Source: Acidaminococcus timonensis (GTDB taxonomy: Bacteria > Bacillota > Negativicutes > Acidaminococcales > Acidaminococcaceae). From it: DNA of 64,000 nt. Positions 44,154 through 52,740 of the stretch are shown piece after piece (the stretch's first letter is position 1; the number at the start of each line of letters is the position of its first letter). A model generated the notes under the pieces. It made no database searches and was not told the DNA's origin. It saw only the letters and a list, made by a program, of their open reading frames with translations. Made by a program: the position numbers and the translations under genes. The stretch covers positions 496,001 to 560,000 of the forward strand of contig NZ_FNWH01000006.1 in NCBI RefSeq assembly GCF_900106585.1, in the 5' to 3' direction.

Positions 44154-47100
44154 ATGGAAAATTACGATAATATGCTCACATTGGAAAATCATTTGGCCTC
44201 TTTTCGTGATAGAGGAGAAATCTATAGAGAACTTTACAACAATTGGCTGGTCGAAAAACGGGATATTGCCAATGTGCTTAAAAATATCGTACTTTGTTTT
44301 CCCCATTATAGCCTTCATGATGCTTCCCATTCGGATACAGTCTTGATGCGCATGGAACAGCTTCTGGGAGAAAAGAGAATTGCCCAAATTGGTGCCACTG
44401 AAACTTGGCTGCTGCTCATGAGTGCATATACGCATGATTTGGGGATGCTGATTCAAGAGGACGAATTGGTAAAAATATGGGATTCTGAACCGTTCCAATC
44501 TTATTTAAAGAAAATCGACGACTCTTCTGATTTAAAAGAATATGCACGAATCGTCCGGAAGAAAGATTTTGAGAAGCGTTCTAAAAACTGGCCTGTGCAA
44601 GTGAAATGGGCTGTCACTGTTCTTTCAGCAGATTATTTCCGGAGAAGTCATGCCCAAAGAAGCTCTGATTTAATCAGAAACCAGCTAGAAGGGATTTCCC
44701 CTTTTAAACTGAATCTAAGCGCAAATGGATTCATTCAAGAACGGTTTATTTATTTGCTGAGCAAATTTGCAGAACTTCATGGCGCACCTTTCGATGATGT
44801 TTTAAAGTTGGATAAAGTTGCTTCAGGTATGGGCGGTTCAGACGATTTGATCTATCCTCGTCGAGTTGCTGCTTTATTACGGTTGGCCGATTTGTTGGAT
44901 ATGGATAATGGCCGGTTTGATGAAAATGCATATCCCATCAATGGAAAGGTTCCAGAGACCACACGTGCACACCAAAGAAAGCACAGCTCTCTCAGACATT
45001 TTCTGGTCATACCAGAACGAATCGAAATTGAATTGGACTGTCCAGATGAAAATTCCTTCCAGGCAGCTAGCTCCTGGGTTGGATGGATCAAAGATGAAAT
45101 TAGGGAAATATCTGAGCATTGGACAAATATCATGCCTGATAATTATGGTTCTGCTCCAATCTTGGAAAATCCGAGAATTTTCTTGAATGGTCAAAAATTG
45201 GAAGGGGATACCCTTGCCAGCTTTAAAGTCGATAACGACTCAATTTTCGAGGTTTTTGAAGGCGCCAATATTTATAAAAATAGGTTCTCATGCATTCGTG
45301 AACTGATTCAAAATGCTCTGGATGCAACGAAACTCAGATTCTGGAATTTACTCCAGCATCATGACATTTGTGATTCTTTGGAATTAGAAAATATTGATAA
45401 GATTACACCTTACGATATTCCTTTCGCTGACTATAATCGTTTTCCAATTACTGTTGAAGTTATTTATAATCAGGAAAAAGAGGAAAGAAATTCCTATATT
45501 GAGATTTTCGTAAAGGATCATGGGACAGGAATTACTGATAAACGATTGAAACAAATGATGAAAATTGGGCAGAGTGAGCATATTCTAAAAAGTAACCTTA
45601 CCGTTGATACCATGCCTAAATGGTTACAGCCTACTGGAGCATTTGGATTAGGACTTCAATCAGTTTTTCAGGTAACGGATAAATTAGAGTGTGAAACCCA
45701 ACCGGAAAGAGAAAACGGGAAAAAAGTAACATTTAGGTCCCATCGCGATAGCGGGAGAATATCTTATATCAATCTGGAAGATGATAGTAAACTTCCTGTT
45801 GGTACGACGTTTCATTTTTGTATATCATCAGAGAATATGCAAATCCAAAAATTCAATTTGGGTGGGAATTTTGACTCTCATTATATGGAATTGGATCCGT
45901 TTTCAACTGATTTTAAAAATGAGAAAGAAGCTCTGGTCCTGTTCTATATTATTGATTGCCTGGACGATGAAATCGGTAATCCTATATTTCCCATCCAAGT
46001 GTCATATTATTTTAAGACGGAAAAGGGAAGACGGAAGATTTGTGAAAGAAATTATGGCATTTTAAATAACTCCGCTTTACAGAAGGAACAGGAGGAATCT
46101 GATATCGTTTATTACCGGGGAAAAGATAAATCTTGGTTTAATGCGTATGATATTACGAATAATATAAGTTTCACAATTAGAGACGATCTAAGTGGAAAAC
46201 GTCGAAAAGGGATAGCTCTAACTTTTAAGGGGATGTCTGTAGATTCCCATTACTTGACTGCTAGTAATTTTTACTTAGATAAATTGTATGGATGCATCGA
46301 CTTTTTAGGATTTCCAACGAGGGAATATCTTTCTCTAAATCGAGCTGAAATACGTAGAAATAAGAAACAAGAAACCTTTAATATAGTTTATAAAGATATA
46401 AAGTGTATTTTGGAATATAAAATAAAAGAGATTATCGAAAATAAAAGATCAGAGTTGTCTTCAGGTGAGGCAAGCTTTTATGCACTGTTTTTACCATTAA
46501 TTGAAGACTTTAAAGCAGAGAAGGGGAAAATGATTTCTTCTCTTGAGAAAATCTTACTCCCGTTGATTAAAACAGAGCAAATACTATTTACAAGAGAGAA
46601 TGAACGTTGGAATGAAAAAGCAGAACTGCTAAGTAAGAGTTTAAAAATGATTTGGAACAAAGATGTTTTTTATGTCTATTCGGCTGAACGAACGTGGAAT
46701 GGCAGTATGGTAAAACCTCCTTTGAAAATAATTGATAAACTTTATAATCAAATGAATCAAGACTCGGAGCCAAAAAGGATATGCATTTATCCTCAAAATG
46801 CAATTCAATCTTGGTTGAACGTGGGAGATGTAAAAGTCCTTGAAATTGCTTCAGATGGAAAAGAACCCAATGAGGTGAAATTACAACGATGTGTCTTCGA
46901 GGGAAATGAAAAGATACTTCCGGAATTGGACACCCATACAACAGAAGAAATCTTGCAGATTTCTTTGCAGCAGTCTCGAATTGTAACCATTGCGTGTAAT
47001 GCATATCCACATCTAGCATTGGATAGAGAAAAAGATCTGACAACTTTATATTATATTCACAGATACTTTAATTCCTGGTTTGATGTGGGGCGTAATACCT

Positions 47101-47339
47101 TTGCGTGGGTCGTATCCCCTTTTAGCAAGGAAGACATTGAGAAATTGAAACAAGAAACAGTAGATTTTGGTAAGTTCTGGAATCAAATCAAGGAAAGGGA
47201 AGATTTTCAAAATCTTGTGGATTATGTATATGAGCATCGACTTGATGATAAGGGAACTAAGGAAGATATAATCAAAGATTACAAAAAATGGGTTCAGGAA
47301 GCGGTTTGTATGAGCAATAAGGGACATGAGAATAAGTAG
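44154..47339 (+). CDS. large HD-domain + HSP90/GHKL-type ATPase fusion, candidate defence protein
   Basis: 1061 residues; GGAGGTAGAAA precedes the ATG. An N-terminal HD phosphohydrolase-like domain shows H55-D56, H59/D61 (SLHDASHSD), H94-D95 (AYTHDLGML), and D246/D249 (LLRLADLLDMD). A GHKL (HSP90/MORC-like) ATPase follows: N-box RELIQNALDA (E383, N387), G1 DHGTGI (D455) and G2 GAFGLGLQSVF (495-505). About 450 further residues lack a fold I recognise, apart from helical repeats. HD plus HSP90-like ATPase combinations are known to me as predicted conflict-system proteins. It stands alone in AT-rich DNA between phage-like debris and an RT gene and has its own terminator. The substrate is unknown. 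Confidence 0.8.
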   Translation: MENYDNMLTLENHLASFRDRGEIYRELYNNWLVEKRDIANVLKNIVLCFPHYSLHDASHSDTVLMRMEQLLGEKRIAQIGATETWLLLMSAYTHDLGMLIQEDELVKIWDSEPFQSYLKKIDDSSDLKEYARIVRKKDFEKRSKNWPVQVKWAVTVLSADYFRRSHAQRSSDLIRNQLEGISPFKLNLSANGFIQERFIYLLSKFAELHGAPFDDVLKLDKVASGMGGSDDLIYPRRVAALLRLADLLDMDNGRFDENAYPINGKVPETTRAHQRKHSSLRHFLVIPERIEIELDCPDENSFQAASSWVGWIKDEIREISEHWTNIMPDNYGSAPILENPRIFLNGQKLEGDTLASFKVDNDSIFEVFEGANIYKNRFSCIRELIQNALDATKLRFWNLLQHHDICDSLELENIDKITPYDIPFADYNRFPITVEVIYNQEKEERNSYIEIFVKDHGTGITDKRLKQMMKIGQSEHILKSNLTVDTMPKWLQPTGAFGLGLQSVFQVTDKLECETQPERENGKKVTFRSHRDSGRISYINLEDDSKLPVGTTFHFCISSENMQIQKFNLGGNFDSHYMELDPFSTDFKNEKEALVLFYIIDCLDDEIGNPIFPIQVSYYFKTEKGRRKICERNYGILNNSALQKEQEESDIVYYRGKDKSWFNAYDITNNISFTIRDDLSGKRRKGIALTFKGMSVDSHYLTASNFYLDKLYGCIDFLGFPTREYLSLNRAEIRRNKKQETFNIVYKDIKCILEYKIKEIIENKRSELSSGEASFYALFLPLIEDFKAEKGKMISSLEKILLPLIKTEQILFTRENERWNEKAELLSKSLKMIWNKDVFYVYSAERTWNGSMVKPPLKIIDKLYNQMNQDSEPKRICIYPQNAIQSWLNVGDVKVLEIASDGKEPNEVKLQRCVFEGNEKILPELDTHTTEEILQISLQQSRIVTIACNAYPHLALDREKDLTTLYYIHRYFNSWFDVGRNTFAWVVSPFSKEDIEKLKQETVDFGKFWNQIKEREDFQNLVDYVYEHRLDDKGTKEDIIKDYKKWVQEAVCMSNKGHENK

Positions 47340-47363
47340 CTTTTGACAGAAAATGACCTATTC

Positions 47364-47400
47364 GGGGATGTGAAAATCATTTCTTCACATCCCCTTTTTT
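47364..47400 (+). terminator. terminator after the HD-ATPase gene
   Basis: GGGGATGTGAA (47364-47374) pairs with TTCACATCCCC (47384-47394), followed by TTTTTT. Confidence 0.9.
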
Positions 47401-47655
47401 CTGTCTGATGGGAATGTTGAAAAAGCCTGGTTATCGCCAATGCGGCGTTGGGGTCATACGGCAGCATAGCAGTCGTACGGTTATCGCCGACCCTGCAGGG
47501 ATCGCTTGCCGTGATCGACCCGCCCCCTTTTTCACGAAGTTGCGGGAATTTTGCAGATAATGACGGCCGGCGTTTTTGACGGGAGGGACTTTCATTTGGC
47601 TGTCGAATAGGGACTATAGGTCTTTTTGATCAATCCAAATGAAAGGTGTGATGAA
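47401..47655. other. gap with palindromic intergenic repeats
   Basis: GC-rich palindromic material (GGTTATCGCC twice, near 47428 and 47479, GGGATCGCTTGCCGTGATCG) resembles sequences at 33240-33400 and 48340-48400. No gene is supported. GAAAGGTGTGATGAA at 47641-47654 is the ribosome-binding region of the Rpn-type pseudogene. Confidence 0.4.
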
Positions 47656-48253
47656 ATGCAACAAAATACCACACTTGCACAGGATCTCAGCAATTATTCC
47701 AAGGTGGAACGGCTAGATCGTGCCTGCTGCCGATTGCTGGCCAACAAACCCATCCTGGCCTGGCTATTGAAGGCCATTGTACCGGAGTTTGGGGCATGTT
47801 CCGTCCAGACCGTTATGGAAAAATATCTGGAAGGAACCCCAGCCATTCGTTCCATACCGGTTGGTAGGCGACACAGAGTATGATAAAATAGAATACGACT
47901 TGGAGACCATTGCAATATTGGGATTGGGAAACCCAGAACGAAGACAGAAGGATGTCTTGAAACTCTTCAGTGTACTGATGGAGCCGAAAATGGAAACGGA
48001 GATAAAAAAGCAGATTTTGGAAACGGAATTTGCTATTCTCATGACAGTAGATATGGAAAGAGAGGCGAGCGAAATGTGTACGTTGGGAGAATCTATTGCA
48101 AGAGAAAATTTGGAAAAAGGCATCCAGCAGGAACGCAACAGCAACATCCTGGGCATGCTGCGGGAAAAGATCCCTATGGAGACCATCGCCCGCATCACGA
48201 AAGTATCGGTGGAGCAGATCCGGGAACTGGGAAAATTGAATGGAGTGTTGTAA
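47656..48253 (+). pseudogene. broken Rpn/PD-(D/E)XK nuclease-family gene
   Basis: The start region MQQNTTLAQDLSNYSKVERL, DRACCRLLANKPILAWLLKA is typical of Rpn-type recombination-promoting nuclease/putative transposase proteins. Near 47868 the frame shifts, and the continuation (VGDTEYDKIEYDLETIAIL) jumps into the C-terminal part (LKLFSVLMEPKMETEIKKQI, MCTLGESIARENLEKGIQQE). Together only ~195 codons remain of a family usually about 300 residues, so the catalytic core is largely deleted. It ends with the AAGAAAGCAGGGC/GCCCTGCTTTCTT terminator (48253-48282). Its last 171 bp are duplicated at 42558. Confidence 0.75.
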
Positions 48254-48333
48254 AGAAAGCAGGGCTGCGGCCCTGCTTTCTTTATGCAGATTGCGATTGC
48301 GGGCCAACCAGAAGGACGGCCCCTACGGCGTTG
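48163..48333 (+). repeat. 171-bp repeat, partner of 42558-42728
   Basis: Near-identical to 42558-42728, including the last 30 codons, stop, terminator and ~45 bp downstream. Differences are single bases (for example ACCATC/ACCATT). Confidence 0.85.
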
Positions 48334-48456
48334 GAGTTATCGGTTCACCCAGCCACCGTAGGGTCGATCGTCCTGATTGATTCGCCTGTACGGTCTACTG
48401 ATCTGCATCGATACTATGAGTGATTGTATGATACACATATGGTATATGTCTATATA

Positions 48457-48845
48457 TTGACATTATCATCATAAACCTTTATGATGTACGTAAGGAATTT
48501 TCATCAATCTTGATGAACGATTCCAGGACGGTATTCTATAGGGGTGCCGGAGGATTTTATCAAAGTCAAGACCTCCTTCACGATAGCGATGGTTTGGTTT
48601 GACGCAGACAAAGAATCACGTGATTCTTTGTCTGCTGGTTCATTGCCAAGACAGAACTGAATGATGAGCGGTACGACTTGCATCAGCATCTGAAGGATGC
48701 CGGTGGATGATGTCCAGCCTGTGTGTGATTCTATCATACCACAGGAACTCATGCTTCATTAGGGTAGGGGCCTTAAGGCTCAGTTAAATTGTATAGACCC
48801 GCCAATCGTTGACAAATCTACCCGTTGAGATTGGCGGGCTTTTCA
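48457..48845 (+). ncRNA. candidate structured noncoding RNA upstream of the reverse transcriptase
   Basis: A strong promoter stands in noncoding DNA: TTGACA (48457-48462), 17 bp, TATGAT (48480-48485), so transcription should begin near 48492. The unit contains a 32-bp perfect palindrome (48604-48635) and ends in a stem CCCGCCAATC (48798-48807)/GATTGGCGGG (48829-48838) followed by CTTTTC. The RT gene starts 18 bp later with its own ribosome-binding site. Defence RTs of the DRT2 and DRT9 types and retrons carry an ncRNA upstream of the RT. The ~350-nt RNA is inferred, not observed. Confidence 0.6.
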
Positions 48846-48862
48846 TATATAGGGAGTATTTC

Positions 48863-50275
48863 ATGGATTCAGGAAGCAAAGAAGCGATAAGAAAACGAAT
48901 CGAAGATAAAGCAAGCATGTATGTCCATTTTGATTATCGAAGCTGTCTCACAGATTCTGTCCTGAAATATATCACAAATCCTGAGAAGGTTAGGACACAT
49001 GGCTTCTATCCTTTTCTTCACTTTATTATTGAAGAAAATAAAATAAAGAAAGTTGCAGGTGGATTTTCTCCCAAAAATAAAAAACGGGATATCATGTATG
49101 CGGATCATTTGGATTCCTGGATTTATCGCTATTATGGTGAAAAGCTGAATACTGCGTATAATGAGTTTGTGGCGAGTTGTGGAATTTCCAAGATCTCCAT
49201 TGCTTACAGGAATTGTATGAGAGGTCAGTCGAATATTGAGTTTGCAGAAGAAGCGTTTGCCTTTTTGATTCATCATGCTCCTTGTTACGTCATTATCGGT
49301 GATTTTACCCATTTTTTTGATTATATTGATCATACCTATTTAAAAAAGCAGCTGTGTCAAGTCCTTAAAGAAAAACGACTATCAGATGATTTTTTCAAGG
49401 TGTACCAGGCTGTTACCCAATATAGTTATGTGGAATATGACGCTATTCTAAAATACAAAGGTATGACCAGAAGGCAGCTTTCTCATGCACCAATTATTCT
49501 GACAAAAGACGAATTTCGTATCCTGAGCCGTAGAAAAAGGGGAGATAAAAATGACGAGTTCATTATCAAGAAAAATCACAGACCATATGGTATCCCACAG
49601 GGGTCACCCTTAAGTGGAGTCCTGGCCAATATTTATATGGTTGAATACGACCAGCAGATTGCTCAACAAGTCGCCAAATACGGTGGCTATTATCGCAGAT
49701 ATTCTGATGATTTTATGATTCTTCTTCCCTGTAAAGATATGTCAGAAGGTCAATGGAATCAATTCTTAAACAATCTAAAAGAAATTTTTGTACAGAAAAG
49801 CAACTGCAGTAATAAAAATCTTGTAAAACTCTCTCCTGAAAAGACGCAAAAATATCTTTTAACTGAGCAACGTCAAATCCAAAACTTATCAGACCCAGAA
49901 AAGAAGAACAATGTCATTAATTTCCTGGGCTTTTCTTATGACGGACATAGGATTACCGTGAGAGATAAGACTGTTGCAAGGTATTACCGTCGTCTTTACC
50001 AAAAAATCGGTACTATAGAGAGAAACGGGGGATACATTAACGGTAAACGGATCAGCTGTCGTAACCTGTATCAAAATTATACAAATAAGGGCATTTTAAA
50101 AAAGGGGAAAAACGGGAAAAAACACGGCAACTTTATCCATTATGCTTTCCGTGCTGAACGGATTTTTAATCGAAGACTCAAAGATTTGAATCATACGGGT
50201 ATCTTGCGTCAAAGACATTTGAGAAAAATTCGGAGAAAGTTAGATAAAATTTTTAGACGGTTAGTTGTAAAATGA
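48863..50275 (+). CDS. reverse transcriptase, candidate antiviral (UG/DRT-like) RT
   Basis: 470 residues from the ATG at 48863 (AGGGAG at 48851-48856); the earlier TTG at 48809 lies inside the hairpin. RT motifs: motif A IIGDFTHFFDYIDH (D147, residues 144-157), RPYGIPQGSPLSGVLANIYM (240-259), the YSDD catalytic box (280-283) and FLGF (354-357). N-terminal RDIMYADHLDSWIYRYYG and AYRNCMRGQSNIEFAEEAF precede motif A. A basic thumb-like C-terminus (FRAERIFNRRLKDLN, RQRHLRKIRRKLDKIF) follows. No maturase or endonuclease domain and no diversity-generating-retroelement parts are seen. The last five codons and stop lie in an IS30-type end, so the native C-terminus may be altered. The exact class is undetermined. 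Confidence 0.82.
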   Translation: MDSGSKEAIRKRIEDKASMYVHFDYRSCLTDSVLKYITNPEKVRTHGFYPFLHFIIEENKIKKVAGGFSPKNKKRDIMYADHLDSWIYRYYGEKLNTAYNEFVASCGISKISIAYRNCMRGQSNIEFAEEAFAFLIHHAPCYVIIGDFTHFFDYIDHTYLKKQLCQVLKEKRLSDDFFKVYQAVTQYSYVEYDAILKYKGMTRRQLSHAPIILTKDEFRILSRRKRGDKNDEFIIKKNHRPYGIPQGSPLSGVLANIYMVEYDQQIAQQVAKYGGYYRRYSDDFMILLPCKDMSEGQWNQFLNNLKEIFVQKSNCSNKNLVKLSPEKTQKYLLTEQRQIQNLSDPEKKNNVINFLGFSYDGHRITVRDKTVARYYRRLYQKIGTIERNGGYINGKRISCRNLYQNYTNKGILKKGKNGKKHGNFIHYAFRAERIFNRRLKDLNHTGILRQRHLRKIRRKLDKIFRRLVVK

Positions 50276-50722
50276 ATTTGAACAGTTAATCAAAAAACAA
50301 AAATCCATAGTGAAGCTTCATGTTAAAATGGTTTTGCGAGAAATCATCAACAAAGGAGCAATCACTATGGATCACATCCATTCTAACACAATTGAGGACG
50401 TACGTATACCCGGCCGCCATCTTTCTTAGGAGGAACGTGGCATAATTCAGGCTCTGTACCGTTAGGGGATTTCCCTTCGCACACGACTCAAACGCCACAA
50501 TGGCTTTTGCTGAGGGCTTTCACCCATCCAAAGGGTATGCCCATAGAGCGGTTCTCTGATGAGGATATCCTGAAAAATATGGCAGATGCGCTGAACCAGC
50601 GCCCACGTCGTGTTTTGGGCTACCATACGCCGTCAGAGCTATTTGATGCATTCCTCGATGAAGTTTATGCTATTGAGTGTGTTTCTTGACTATAGTTGTT
50701 CAAATTTAACTTGCAATTTACC
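50259..50722 (+). mobile_element. internally deleted IS30-type element, copy 1
   Basis: 464 bp between related ends GGTTAGTTGTAAAATGAATT (50259) and ...AACTTGCAATTTACC (50722). The N-terminal transposase remnant begins at 50367 (MDHIHSNTIEDVRIPGRHLS, stop, EERGIIQALYR); the C-terminal remnant reads PKGMPIERFSDEDILKNMAD and LNQRPRRVLGYHTPSELF, the IS30 family ending. The middle (DDE core) is gone. The same deletion joint is present in the inverted copy at 59605, so this is a non-autonomous derivative that moved as such. Confidence 0.82.
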
Positions 50723-50866
50723 TGGTAAAAATATTAATATATTTAGCATATGGAAGATTGTTGAACTTATTCTTTGTGTTGCTGCCATTGATATTTTGTC
50801 TTGGCTAATTAATTTACCACTTTTGCGAGATTATTTAATAAATATGAAACTTTTATGGTATATGTA
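50723..50866 (+). pseudogene. 3' fragment of a membrane-protein gene cut by the IS30 derivative
   Basis: Open frame directly from the IS end: KNINIFSIWKIVELILCVAA then IDILSWLINLPLLRDYLI to a stop at 50866. It contains one to two hydrophobic spans and the AT-rich codon use of the following glycan genes. It is probably the tail of an acyltransferase or other membrane protein of the same locus, truncated by the insertion. The identity is not determinable. Confidence 0.4.
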
Positions 50867-50894
50867 AAAATATAATGTAAAAAAGGTAATAAAA

Positions 50895-51716
50895 ATGGAT
50901 AAATTTTCAGCTTTAATTTCTATCTATAAAAACGAAAATCCAACTTTTCTCAGAGAGTCTTTGGATAGTATATTAAATAATACTATTCAACCTGATGAGA
51001 TTGTTATGGTAAAAGATGGTCCGCTTACACCGGAACTTGAAAATGTTTTGAGAGAATACCAAGAGACAACGGGATTATTTCATTTTGTAATTCACAAAAA
51101 AAATCAAGGGTTAGGCATTGCATTAAGAGATGGACTTTTAGAATGTAGAAATGAAATAGTGGCAAGAATGGATACCGATGATATATGTCATCCAGAACGT
51201 TTTCAAAAACAGTTGGAATTTTTACGGACTCATCCCGATATTGCTGTAATCGGTACCAATGTAGAAGAATTCAGCTCTGATTTTCATCATCCTGATCAAT
51301 TAGTTATATATCCCACTGGAAGCAGAAATATTATAGAGTTTGCGAAAAAAAGAAATCCTATGCGACACCCTTCGGTTATGTTTAGAAAATCTGCGGTCAT
51401 GGCTAGTGGTAATTATAGACACTTTTTGTGGTTTGAAGATTATGATTTATGTATAAGGATGCTTTTACATGGTTACAAAATGCAAAATTTACAGGAAGCA
51501 TTATTGTATTGCAGGGCAGATAAAGATTTATTTAAAAGACGTGGAGGAATGCAATATTTAAAACAAGATATTTCATTCCAAAAATTTATGTTAAGTGCTG
51601 GATTTATTAATAATATACAATTTGCTTTAAATTGTACGACAAGAAGTATTGTAAGGATTATGCCAAATCATATGCGAGAATGGTTTTATAAAATTTTCCT
51701 AAGATCAAAGGTGTAG
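50895..51716 (+). CDS. family 2 glycosyltransferase (AmsE-like)
   Basis: 273 residues. FSALISIYKNENPTFLRESL is the GT2 N-terminal strand; ARMDTDDICHPERFQKQLEF carries the DxD metal site near residue 95; HPSVMFRKSAVM and LWFEDYDLCIRML are the acceptor-side motifs with ED. It likely adds one sugar to a lipid-linked repeat unit at the cytoplasmic membrane. The sequence is AT-rich and the first intact gene of the surface glycan locus. GT2 membership is firm; sugar and linkage are unknown. Confidence 0.88.
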   Translation: MDKFSALISIYKNENPTFLRESLDSILNNTIQPDEIVMVKDGPLTPELENVLREYQETTGLFHFVIHKKNQGLGIALRDGLLECRNEIVARMDTDDICHPERFQKQLEFLRTHPDIAVIGTNVEEFSSDFHHPDQLVIYPTGSRNIIEFAKKRNPMRHPSVMFRKSAVMASGNYRHFLWFEDYDLCIRMLLHGYKMQNLQEALLYCRADKDLFKRRGGMQYLKQDISFQKFMLSAGFINNIQFALNCTTRSIVRIMPNHMREWFYKIFLRSKV

Positions 51717-51722
51717 AAAACT

Positions 51723-52697
51723 ATGTTATTATCAGTTATCATTCCAGTGTATAATGTTGAAAAGTATATACGGCGTTGCCTCGATTCTTTGGTTGGTCAG
51801 ATGGATTCTAACATGGAAATTATTTGTATCGATGATGGATCAACAGATAATAGTTATATAATTTGTCAAGAATACGCAACAAATAATCAAAATTTCTATG
51901 TTTACAGCAAGGAGAATGGTGGAGTTGCATCTGCAAGAAATTTAGGCCTAACTAAAGCAAAGGGTAAATATGTTGCATGGGTAGATTCGGATGATTATGT
52001 GGCTAACGACTGGGAAAAAACTATTGTAGAATTATTAAAAAAAGAACAACCTGATTGCCTTTTGTTTGATTATTATAATGATCATTATGGAAAAATTGAA
52101 GAAGTTCACACAGGATTTCCTTATACAATTTCTCAAGAAAAATTTATTTTTGAATTATCTTTAGATGTACGTTTGAAAAGTATATTGATGTTTAAAGTTA
52201 TAAAAAGAAATTTGTATCAGGGACTAAAATTTGACGAAAAGGCAATTGTATTAGAAGATTACAAATTACTAACATATTTAGCATTAAAGGTAAAAAAAAT
52301 TATATCAACTTCTAATTGTCTATATTACTATGTACGTAGAGCAAATAGTCTAACAAATAATGCCAATATGGCAAAAAGCTTATTATCTGCTGATATTGCT
52401 AAAGAACGTTATGAACTTTATCAAAGAAAAGGACTGAGAATTAGTAAAGCAAGTCTTTGGAAAATGGCAGTATTGGCTTGTATTTCTAAGAAAAATGGAA
52501 GTGGATTATCAAAGCAACAGAAAGATGCTATAAAAGTATATGAAAAACTGTTGCACAAGGATCTGATTAAAATTCTGGGTGACTCTAATGTTGAAAAGAA
52601 AGTAAAAGTAGCAATATTGTTTAATCAGTTCATTCCAAATTATATTAGCGCTGCTATCTGGGATTTTATTAGGAAAATCAGATATGAAGAGGAATGA
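51723..52697 (+). CDS. family 2 glycosyltransferase
   Basis: 324 residues. LLSVIIPVYNVEKYIRRCLD and EIICIDDGSTDNSYIICQEY are the canonical GT2 start, then NGGVASARNLGL and WVDSDDYVANDW with the DxD site near residue 92. A C-terminal helical part (LYYYVRRANSLTNNANMAKS) is typical of capsule or exopolysaccharide transferases. It starts 6 bp after the previous gene. Strong AT bias suggests recent acquisition. The specific sugar is unknown. Confidence 0.9.
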   Translation: MLLSVIIPVYNVEKYIRRCLDSLVGQMDSNMEIICIDDGSTDNSYIICQEYATNNQNFYVYSKENGGVASARNLGLTKAKGKYVAWVDSDDYVANDWEKTIVELLKKEQPDCLLFDYYNDHYGKIEEVHTGFPYTISQEKFIFELSLDVRLKSILMFKVIKRNLYQGLKFDEKAIVLEDYKLLTYLALKVKKIISTSNCLYYYVRRANSLTNNANMAKSLLSADIAKERYELYQRKGLRISKASLWKMAVLACISKKNGSGLSKQQKDAIKVYEKLLHKDLIKILGDSNVEKKVKVAILFNQFIPNYISAAIWDFIRKIRYEEE

Positions 52698-52740
52698 TGG
52701 ATTTTAAAATATATTGTGCTCGAGTGAGGGTGTATAATTT

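Noticed and set aside
48504-48752. 82-codon minus-strand frame inside the RT leader.
   Set aside because: It has no clear ribosome-binding site, lies across the 32-bp palindrome and opposes a promoter-to-terminator unit; it is best explained by chance openness or by template constraints.
48809-48862. Upstream TTG start for the RT.
   Set aside because: It lies within the terminator-like hairpin, while ATG 48863 has AGGGAG at the right distance.
50507-50689. A 60-residue coding gene with IS30-like C-terminus.
   Set aside because: It is only the tail of a deleted IS30 transposase within a 464-bp non-autonomous element.
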